Part shown: positions 31,941 through 37,707 of the stretch, piece after piece
How the letters are laid out: each line of letters starts with the position of its first letter
Position numbering within the stretch: the first letter of the stretch is position 1
Source of the DNA: JAAAOZ01 sp964496595
GTDB taxonomy: Bacteria > Chloroflexota > Anaerolineae > B4-G1 > SLSP01
Assembly (NCBI GenBank): GCA_964496595.1
Contig: CAZCAI010000023.1
Span: forward strand, 1-37,707
Direction: 5' to 3'
DNA: 37,707 nt
Notes under the pieces: model-generated
Databases searched by the model: none
What the model saw: only the letters and a program-made list of their open reading frames with translations
Told to the model about the DNA's origin: nothing
Translations under genes and position numbers: made by a program

Positions 31941-32579
31941 TTATCCAATGGGTTCTTTATAGACGGCGAAATCACAAGTCTCGTGCCCCATACCAATGCA
32001 CGTCATCTGATCAACGCGGAAGGTGCGACCGCCACTTAGCCAGCGCAATGACTCCTCGATGATGCCGGCGGCGATGAAGCCGCCCGGTCGTTCGACCTCG
32101 CGTCCCCAGCACATAGAGCAGCGCTCGATCACGTAGACAAAGTGATCGCCGCCGGGGTCCTTGACGAGGGATTTCTGATCGCTCAGGGAGTCGAAGACCT
32201 TGGCGACGGCGGGCAATCCGGCCTTGAGTTTCGCCGGCAGCGGCAGCACCTTGAAGGCTAAGTCGCTGGCGCCGACCAGCCCCCCGAAGTTCGCCAGGCC
32301 CTGGGCAAAGAGCACCCGTCCCAGGCGCAATTGCAAACCCCGACCACCTCGTGGCCCGTACATTTCTTCCAATGCTTGATTCAAGACCGAAATGTAGGCA
32401 AAGTCAAACCCTTTGTCCATATTGTCGGGAGGTGGATTGTCAATAAACTGCGAGAGGCCAGCCATGTTGAGAATGGCGTTCAGCCCGTTACGCCCCATAA
32501 TTTCTTCCAGGGCGTCAAATAGAATGAGACCAAATCGATTAGGATAGTATAGATCGCTGGGTTCAGGGGGATTAGCCAC
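31941..32579 (-). CDS. V4R-domain (4-vinyl reductase-like) sensor protein
   Basis: 212 aa; GTG start at 32579 six bases after AAGGAGG. The C-terminal half is a V4R domain: IERCSMCWGRE near 150-160, GIIEESLRWLSGG, then CIGMGHETCDFAVYKEP at the end. These cysteines and the histidine are the conserved cluster of this small-molecule-binding domain. The N-terminal part (FGLILFDALEEIMGRNGLNA) is helical and similar to the part preceding V4R in other sensory proteins. It sits between a roadblock protein and a response regulator, so a ligand or redox input to that signalling set is inferred. Confidence 0.82.
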   Translation of the reverse strand: MANPPEPSDLYYPNRFGLILFDALEEIMGRNGLNAILNMAGLSQFIDNPPPDNMDKGFDFAYISVLNQALEEMYGPRGGRGLQLRLGRVLFAQGLANFGGLVGASDLAFKVLPLPAKLKAGLPAVAKVFDSLSDQKSLVKDPGGDHFVYVIERCSMCWGREVERPGGFIAAGIIEESLRWLSGGRTFRVDQMTCIGMGHETCDFAVYKEPIG

Positions 32580-32603
32580 TGTAAACCTCCTTGTTATTTG
32601 CCA

Positions 32604-32978
32604 CTACAGAATCGACCTAAGTTCTTCAGCCGCTCGACGCATATCTAGGAAGAGCAATCCTAGCTTTGCCTGCTGTCGAGCCAGGACGGTGAGCACCGCT
32701 TCCTCGCCGACAGCCCGGAGGATAACGTAGCCCTTCTCACCCCTGACATAAACTTCGTCCAGCATTCCACGGCCTAGCTCTCCGGCAATACGCTCACCGA
32801 GTGAGAGCATTGCAGCCGACATAGCGGAGACCCTATCTTCTTCCACGCCTTGGGGAAGTGATGAAGCGATAGGTAAACCATCCACACTGATAATAGCGGC
32901 TGCTTCTACATCGGGACTGCTGACCTGAAGATCGCGCAATCGCTCGACCATCCGCTCGTTCCGAGACCTTGTTGCCAT
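32604..32978 (-). CDS. Roadblock/LC7-domain protein (MglB-like)
   Basis: 124 aa from ATG 32978, after GGAGGG. A single roadblock domain: MVERLRDLQVSSPDVEAAAIISVDGLPIASSLP with the alternating strand at about 20-40, a helix with MSAAMLSLGERIAGELG, and strands YVILRAVGEEAVLTVLA. Such proteins regulate small Ras-like GTPases (MglB acts on MglA in gliding bacteria), but no GTPase gene is in the window. It is the first gene of the operon with V4R and the response regulator; the gap to V4R is 24 bases. Confidence 0.87.
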   Translation of the reverse strand: MATRSRNERMVERLRDLQVSSPDVEAAAIISVDGLPIASSLPQGVEEDRVSAMSAAMLSLGERIAGELGRGMLDEVYVRGEKGYVILRAVGEEAVLTVLARQQAKLGLLFLDMRRAAEELRSIL

Positions 32979-33066
32979 GCTTTCCGCCCTCCAATGATGA
33001 TGGAATAATACCCTGCAAGTGAAAGTCACTCTGGTAAACAGGGAGTATGAATGTAAATGTAAAAAA

Positions 33067-33095
33067 AGGTTACCATAGGAAAGAAGCATTGTCAA
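33067..33095 (-). promoter_or_regulatory. Proximal promoter of the roadblock operon
   Basis: On the minus strand, a perfect TTGACA (33090-33095), 17 bp, then TAACCT (33067-33072). The -35 is ideal and the -10 modest. The leader would be about 80 nt. Confidence 0.45.
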
Positions 33096-33171
33096 GACAA
33101 GGCTATGGATGTCTCCAGGGTGTCATCTTCCTCTTGAGAGGGGCGCCAGCCTCATACCTCTCGCGAATCTA

Positions 33172-33190
33172 ACAGATTTTGGAAATCTGT
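33172..33190. repeat. Hairpin ACAGATTT/AAATCTGT
   Basis: A perfect 8-bp stem with a TGG loop between the distal and proximal promoters of the roadblock operon. It resembles common dispersed hairpins and has no T tract. The rest of 33096-33352 shows no coding potential. Confidence 0.55.
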
Positions 33191-33231
33191 CAGGCCTATG
33201 ACACGCCACATGCTCTATCCCCACACTTCTT

Positions 33232-33240
33232 ATTATAGCA
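33232..33240 (-). promoter_or_regulatory. Distal promoter of the roadblock operon, extended -10
   Basis: Minus-strand TGCTATAAT, a perfect TATAAT (33232-33237) with the TGn extension. No good -35. It would give a leader of about 245 nt containing the hairpin at 33172-33190. Confidence 0.55.
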
Positions 33241-33352
33241 CTAAACTAAGGGGATTCCAGACAGTTCTATAACTTGAAAAGGGTTCATTGGCCAGGCACC
33301 CTCAGTTTTTGAAATTATGTCTATTGTATATAACTTTACTAAAAAGGCAAAA

Positions 33353-35155
33353 TCACCTTTCGTGCTCTGTCTCTGTGGCATCGAATTGACTGGCATAGAG
33401 CCGATAGTAGAAGCCGCCATCGGCCAGGAGCGAGCGATGGGCGCCGCGCTCGATGATCTGACCTTCGCGCACGACCAGCACGAGGTCGGCGTCGTGGATG
33501 GTGCTCAGGCGATGGGCGATCACCAGGCTGGTTCGACCGAGCATCAGCTTCTCCATCGCGGCCTGGATGAGGCGCTCGGTGCGCGTGTCGACGCTGGAGG
33601 TCGCTTCATCCAAAATCAGGATGCGGGGATCGGCCAGGACGGCGCGCGCGATGGCCAGAAGCTGACGCTGCCCCTGACTGAGGCTGGCGCCGCTCTCGCC
33701 CAACTCGGTCTCGTAGCCCTCCGGCAGCCGGCGGATGAAGCGATCCGCGCCGGCGATCTTCGCGGCGGCCTCGATCTCATCGTCGCTGGCGTCCAGGCGT
33801 CCGTAGCGCAGGTTCTCGCGCACGGTGGCGGCGAAGAGGAAGGTGTCTTGTAACACCATCCCCACCTGGGAGCGCAGGCTCTCCTGCTGCACCGCGCGGA
33901 TGTCGCGCCCATCCACTAAGATGCGCCCCTCCCATACGTCGTAGAAGCGCATCAGCAGATTGACCATCGTGGTCTTACCCGCGCCCGTCGGGCCGACGAT
34001 GGCGACCAGTTGCCCCGGCCGTGCCTCGAAGGAGACATCGCGCAGCACCGGCTGTCCGCCCGCCTCGTCGTAGCCGAAGGTGACGTGATCGAAGATGATA
34101 TGGCCCGCCACCGACGTCGCGGTCAGCGCTTCCGCCGAGGGCGCGTCTTGAATATCCGCCGGAGTATCTAACAGCCCGAAGATTCGCTCGGCGGCGGCGA
34201 TGGCCGTCTGCACCTGCGCGTAAAGCGCGCCAATTGCGCGCACGGGCTGGAAGAAGCGGCGCACGTAGGTGAGGAAGGCGACGATGGTCCCGACGGTGAG
34301 GGCGCCCTCCAGCGCCATCCATCCGCCCACGCCCAGCACCAGCGCGATGCCCACCGAGCTGAAGACATCCAACGTGGGGCGGAAGGCGGAGCTGACCGTC
34401 TGCGCCTGCACGTTGGCGTCGCGATTCTCGGCGTTGACCGCGCGGAACTCGCGCATCGCCTCGCGCTCCCGCCCGAAGGCCTGCACGACCCGCACGCCGG
34501 AGATGTTCTCCTCCAGCTCGGAGCTGATGGCGCCCAACTTCTCGCGCGAGGTACGCGAGGCCTGACGCACCCGCCGGGAGAAGTAGCGCGTGCTCACGGC
34601 CATCAGCGGCAGGATGCCCATGCTGATCAAGGCCAGTTGCCAGTTCATCAGCAACATCGCGACGAGGACGCCCGCCAAGAAGAAGAGGTTGCCGACGAAT
34701 TGAGCGACGCCCATGTTCAGCGTCTGATTGATCACCTGGGTGTCGTTCGTCAGCCGCGACATCAGGTCGCCGGCCTCGCGCTGATCGAAGAAGGCGAGCG
34801 AGAGGCGCTGGAGGTGCTCGAAGAGCTGCGCGCGCATCGTATAGAGCACTTGCTGGCCCATCTTGACGGTGGCCAAGGTCTGGATGGTGCGCGCGCCGAC
34901 GCCCACCAAGTAGAGGCCCAACAACCAGAGCATCACGCGATGCAGGCCGGCGAGATCCTTGGCGATGATGAACTCGTCCACGGCCAGGCCGGTGAGGTAG
35001 GGCGTAGCGATGCGCGTGAGCGTATCGACTAGCACCATGCCCCCGGCAATCAGGAGCTGGCCCCAGTGCGGCGCGAGATAGCCTAACAGTCGGCGCAGCG
35101 TCGCGCGGACGTCGGCGGCCTTCTCCGCCGGGCGCGCCATCCGTCGCCCCATCAC
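33353..35155 (-). CDS. ABC exporter half-transporter with consensus Walker B
   Basis: 600 aa from GTG 35155 (or ATG 35152), overlapping the upstream subunit's stop. Six membrane helices (about 35-330) and an ATPase domain. Walker A is GPTGAGKTT (~390). The signature is LSQGQRQ (~497), deviating from LSGGQ. Walker B is ILILDEATSSVD with the catalytic glutamate present, and the switch His is in VIAHRLSTI. With the partner encoded just upstream it forms a heterodimeric type IV exporter. The cargo is unknown; drug or lipid export is typical. Confidence 0.93.
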   Translation of the reverse strand: MMGRRMARPAEKAADVRATLRRLLGYLAPHWGQLLIAGGMVLVDTLTRIATPYLTGLAVDEFIIAKDLAGLHRVMLWLLGLYLVGVGARTIQTLATVKMGQQVLYTMRAQLFEHLQRLSLAFFDQREAGDLMSRLTNDTQVINQTLNMGVAQFVGNLFFLAGVLVAMLLMNWQLALISMGILPLMAVSTRYFSRRVRQASRTSREKLGAISSELEENISGVRVVQAFGREREAMREFRAVNAENRDANVQAQTVSSAFRPTLDVFSSVGIALVLGVGGWMALEGALTVGTIVAFLTYVRRFFQPVRAIGALYAQVQTAIAAAERIFGLLDTPADIQDAPSAEALTATSVAGHIIFDHVTFGYDEAGGQPVLRDVSFEARPGQLVAIVGPTGAGKTTMVNLLMRFYDVWEGRILVDGRDIRAVQQESLRSQVGMVLQDTFLFAATVRENLRYGRLDASDDEIEAAAKIAGADRFIRRLPEGYETELGESGASLSQGQRQLLAIARAVLADPRILILDEATSSVDTRTERLIQAAMEKLMLGRTSLVIAHRLSTIHDADLVLVVREGQIIERGAHRSLLADGGFYYRLYASQFDATETEHER

Positions 35156-36945
35156 GAGAGTGCCTCCGATTCAGCCTCGGATAGCTCATCGTAGACGAGA
35201 ACGCCCTCGCGGGTCGCCTCCGCGCCCTCCAACTGCGTGTAGTACAACTCGGCGTAGATGGGGCTGGTTTCCAGAAGCTGCGCGTGCCGCCCCCGCGCCA
35301 CAATCTCGCCCTCGTCCAGCACCAGGATCAAGTCCGCGTCGCGCACCGTCGAGACCCGCTGCGCGATGATGAAGCTAGTGCGCCCCGCCATCAGGTGATT
35401 GAGCGCGCGCTGCAACTTCGTCTCGGTCTGATAATCCACGTTGCTCATCGCATCGTCCATAATGAGGATGCGCGGATCGACTAAGAGCGCGCGGGCGATG
35501 GCCAGCCGCTGCTTCTGTCCGCCGGAGAGGTTGACGCCGCGCTCTCCGACCGGGGCATCGTAGCCCTCCGGCAGCGCGCTGATGAAGTCGTGCGCTTGCG
35601 CGGCCCTGGCGGCGGCGATGACCTCCTCCATCGGCGCCTCCGGCCGCCCGAAGGCGATGTTCTCGCGGATCGTGCCGGTGAAGAGCAGGGTTTCTTGAAG
35701 CACGATCCCGACCTGGCGCCGCAGCGAATCCAGCGTAATCTCGCGCACATCGCGCCCATCGATCAGCACGCGGCCCCGCGTCGCATCGTAGAAGCGGGGG
35801 ATGAGATTGGTGATGGTCGATTTGCCGGAGCCGGTGGCGCCCAGCAGCGCGACCTTGTGGCCCGGCGGCGCCTCGAAATCGATCTTCTGGAGGATCCACG
35901 GCTGGTGCTCGAAGTAGCGGAACCCAACCTGATCGAAGGTCACGCGCCCGCGCACGTCCGTGAGGGGTTGAGCATCCGGCTGATCCTGGATCTCGATGTG
36001 AGCGTCCAAAATCTCGAAGATGCGCTGCGCGCCCGCCGCCGCCTGAGCCATATTCGCCAGCAGGAAGCTGAGCATAAAGACGGGGAAGATGGCCATCAGG
36101 ATGTAATTCGAGAGCGCGACCAAGGCCCCGATCGTCATCTGGGCGTTGATTACCTGCACGCCGCCCACCCACGTGACGCCCAGCGTGGCTAAGTTGGCGA
36201 TCAGGAAGACGATTGGGACGGCGAAGGCGATAATCCGCCCGATTTTGAGCTGGATAGCCATCACGGCCTCGTTGCGCGCGGCGAAGCGCTCTATTTCGAA
36301 GGCGCGGCGGACGAAGGCGCGCACCACGCGCACGCCGACCAGGTTCTCCTGGAGCGCGATGTTCAGGGCCTCCAGGCGCTGCTGCGCCTCGGTGAAGAGC
36401 GGGCGCGCCATCATAAAGAAGAGAGCGAAGACGCCCACCGCCACCGGCCCCAGCGCCAATAGCACCAGGGCCGTGCGCAGGCTGATGATGAACATCAGCA
36501 CGAAGCTGCCGACCAACATCACTAACGCGCTCAGCGATTGAAGGAGCGCCGATCCCAGGAATGTGTGGATCAATTCGACGTCGCTGGTGACGCGCGTCAG
36601 GAGTCGCCCGGTCTGCGATTGATCGTGGTAACTGAACGAGAGGCGTTGGATTTTCTCGTAGAGCTGATTGCGCAGATCGTAGGCGACGCCCTGGGAGACT
36701 TTGGCGCTCAGATGACCCTGAAAGAAGGAAAAGAGCGCGCGGATCAGGGCGATACCCACCATTATCAGCCCGCCGCGCAGGAGCACGGGCGGTTGGTTTT
36801 GCGTGATGCCCGCGTCGATGATGTACTGGCTCACTGCCGGGATAGCCAGGTTGCCCGCCGTGGCGATCAGGAGCGCGAGCAGCGCCGCCACGGACATCAA
36901 GAGGTAGGGCTGGAGGTAGCGAAAGGTGCGCAGCAAGGCCTTCAC
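35152..36945 (-). CDS. ABC exporter half-transporter with degenerate Walker B
   Basis: 597 aa from GTG 36945, which overlaps the TetR stop (GTGA). An open frame extends further into the TetR gene, but the product there is unlike the family; VKALLRTFRYLQPYLLMSVA is the expected start. Six membrane helices and an ATPase domain. Walker A is GATGSGKST, the signature LSGGQKQ is consensus, but Walker B reads ILIMDDAMSNVD, with Asp where the catalytic Glu belongs, and the switch region reads IAQRVST with Gln in place of His. This subunit therefore carries the degenerate site of the heterodimer. Co-translated with the neighbours on both sides. Confidence 0.93.
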   Translation of the reverse strand: MKALLRTFRYLQPYLLMSVAALLALLIATAGNLAIPAVSQYIIDAGITQNQPPVLLRGGLIMVGIALIRALFSFFQGHLSAKVSQGVAYDLRNQLYEKIQRLSFSYHDQSQTGRLLTRVTSDVELIHTFLGSALLQSLSALVMLVGSFVLMFIISLRTALVLLALGPVAVGVFALFFMMARPLFTEAQQRLEALNIALQENLVGVRVVRAFVRRAFEIERFAARNEAVMAIQLKIGRIIAFAVPIVFLIANLATLGVTWVGGVQVINAQMTIGALVALSNYILMAIFPVFMLSFLLANMAQAAAGAQRIFEILDAHIEIQDQPDAQPLTDVRGRVTFDQVGFRYFEHQPWILQKIDFEAPPGHKVALLGATGSGKSTITNLIPRFYDATRGRVLIDGRDVREITLDSLRRQVGIVLQETLLFTGTIRENIAFGRPEAPMEEVIAAARAAQAHDFISALPEGYDAPVGERGVNLSGGQKQRLAIARALLVDPRILIMDDAMSNVDYQTETKLQRALNHLMAGRTSFIIAQRVSTVRDADLILVLDEGEIVARGRHAQLLETSPIYAELYYTQLEGAEATREGVLVYDELSEAESEALS

Positions 36946-37580
36946 GGGGTGCGGGCCTCCACATCGGGGGGCGGCGCCATCAGGCCGTGATAGAGCAGAT
37001 CCAGCCCCTCCTCGACAATGGTATCCCACGCCAGGTCATCGAGGCGATCGGAGAAGCAATTGCGCAGAAAGAGACGAAAGAAGTAGGTCGCGACGAAGGC
37101 GCCGGCCATCTCCGCATCAATCTCGGCGCGGAAGCGGCCCTGCGCTTGTCCCTCGCGGATCAACGCCGATAGCGTGCGGGCGGGCGTGAGGTAAGGCTCC
37201 GGCTCGGGTTTCTGGGGCGGATGAGCCATCGCCTGGCTCATCATCCGGCGCGCGATGTGACGGTAAGGCGCGAGCGCCTCCCAGAGCGCCGTCATCAACA
37301 GGCGAATGCGCTCGTCGGCGGGCGCGCCCGCGCCGGGAGGCTCCGCCAGCAAGGGCTGCGTGCTCGCGTAGAGGATCGCGCCCAAGATGCTGTCTTTGCT
37401 CTCGAAATAGTTGAAGAAGGTCCCTTTAGCCACGTCGGCGGCCTTCGCGATTTGCTCCACCGTGGTCTCATCAAAGCCTTGCGTGCGGAACAAGCGCTCC
37501 GCCTCGTTCAGGAGGCGGCGGCGCGTGCGTTCTTTGTGGCGATCCCAGCGAGACGTTCGCGCATCGGATTCATCGGGCAT
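36942..37580 (-). CDS. TetR-family transcriptional regulator
   Basis: 212 aa; ATG 37580 follows GGAG. The N-terminal helix-turn-helix (about 15-60) is classic: RRRLLNEAERLFRTQGFDET, TVEQIAKAADVAKGTFFNYF, ESKDSILGAIL. The ligand-binding part (about 75-205) is helical and not assignable to a substrate. It is the first gene of an operon with both ABC half-transporters, so it most likely represses its own promoter and the exporter until a ligand binds. Repeats overlapping the promoter support this. Confidence 0.92.
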   Translation of the reverse strand: MPDESDARTSRWDRHKERTRRRLLNEAERLFRTQGFDETTVEQIAKAADVAKGTFFNYFESKDSILGAILYASTQPLLAEPPGAGAPADERIRLLMTALWEALAPYRHIARRMMSQAMAHPPQKPEPEPYLTPARTLSALIREGQAQGRFRAEIDAEMAGAFVATYFFRLFLRNCFSDRLDDLAWDTIVEEGLDLLYHGLMAPPPDVEARTP

Positions 37581-37639
37581 AGTTGACTCCAGTCATAGTT
37601 GACTTGGGTCAGTATACCACGGGAGGAGGAAATGTACAA
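37578..37639 (-). promoter_or_regulatory. Promoter and probable operator of the TetR-ABC operon
   Basis: Minus strand: TTGTAC (37634-37639), 17 bp, then TATACT (37611-37616) with a TGG extension. Just downstream, CATAGTTGACT occurs twice in the same orientation (37578-37588 and 37594-37604). TGACT..AGTCA half-sites form an imperfect palindrome at 37584-37595. TGAC-TTGG-GTCA (37600-37611) touches the -10 box. The site runs from the start codon to the -10, where a repressor would block transcription. Confidence 0.65.
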
Positions 37640-37666
37640 AAGGGAGGTGAATCACCGGGATGCGCA

Positions 37667-37707
37667 ATGATTCCCAAAGCAAAAGCGGTAGATATGGTGA
37701 GAGCTAC
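37667..37707 (+). CDS. Possible start of a divergent gene, cut by the window end
   Basis: A frame from ATG 37667 (MIPKAKAVDMVRA) stays open to the last base. There is no strong ribosome binding site directly upstream; an AGGAGG at 37624-37629 precedes a different short frame that stops at 37668-37670. Too little is visible to name it. Confidence 0.2.
   Translation, partial: MIPKAKAVDMVRA

Noticed and set aside
33975..35303. Long alternative minus-strand frames within the two ABC genes
   Set aside because: They overlap ABC transporter coding sequence in another frame and show arginine/glycine-rich noise with no start signals.

Overview
The window looks like chromosomal DNA of a free-living bacterium of the phylum Chloroflexota, probably class Anaerolineae. 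This is an inference from gene content and style, not from a marker gene: no rRNA, tRNA or ribosomal protein gene is present. The clues are a Gram-positive-like SufS/SufU pair and CdaA/CdaR pair, a roadblock/V4R/response-regulator set, a very large YfhO-type membrane protein, many short palindromic intergenic repeats, moderately high GC coding sequence, and clean AAGGAGG-type ribosome binding sites. No phage, conjugative or IS transposase gene is seen.

Layout. 1-3111 (+): tail of a serine hydrolase, a 60-bp phased A-tract array, a small unknown gene, a multi-hairpin repeat, an orphan PAS histidine kinase and a YdjM-like membrane protein. 3204-8308 (+): the most unusual part, a three-gene overlapping operon encoding a 1073-aa protein with three recognisable RAMP (Cas7-like) modules, a zinc-ribbon protein of unknown family, and a Cas6-like RAMP endoribonuclease. 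It ends in a strong terminator. No Cas10, Cas1, Cas2 or CRISPR array is in the window. 8480-10861 (-): kbl and tdh, the threonine-to-glycine pathway. 11148-12071 (+): argF. 12515-14770 (+): TPR protein. 15204-17293 (+): cdaA-cdaR, c-di-AMP synthesis. 17365-19123 (-): sufU and sufS, Fe-S assembly. 19255-20262 (+): a tyrosine-recombinase-like protein that has lost most catalytic residues. 20559-25373 (+): nucleotide-sugar dehydrogenase, VTT/DedA membrane protein, YtcJ-like amidohydrolase, MFS transporter. 25436-30962 (-): coiled-coil protein and a YfhO-flippase fusion. 31043-32978 (-): roadblock protein, V4R protein, response regulator. 33353-37580 (-): TetR regulator and a heterodimeric ABC exporter. 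37667-37707: possible start of another gene.

How the genes work together. The RAMP operon is inferred to make an RNA-binding, CRISPR type III-like particle: Cas6 would process a guide RNA and the triple-RAMP chain would hold it, but the array would have to be elsewhere. Tdh and Kbl turn threonine into glycine plus acetyl-CoA. SufS donates sulfur to SufU. CdaR regulates CdaA. The nucleotide-sugar dehydrogenase and the YfhO-flippase protein suggest surface polysaccharide work. TetR probably represses its own promoter and the two ABC half-transporters.

Intergenic DNA is rich in repeats. A family of ~98-100 bp elements with CCTTGCGAAGG-type inverted ends occurs four times, plus once in a short form, and at least two further hairpin families are present. 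Promoters with a TATACT -10, often with an extended TGn motif, recur.
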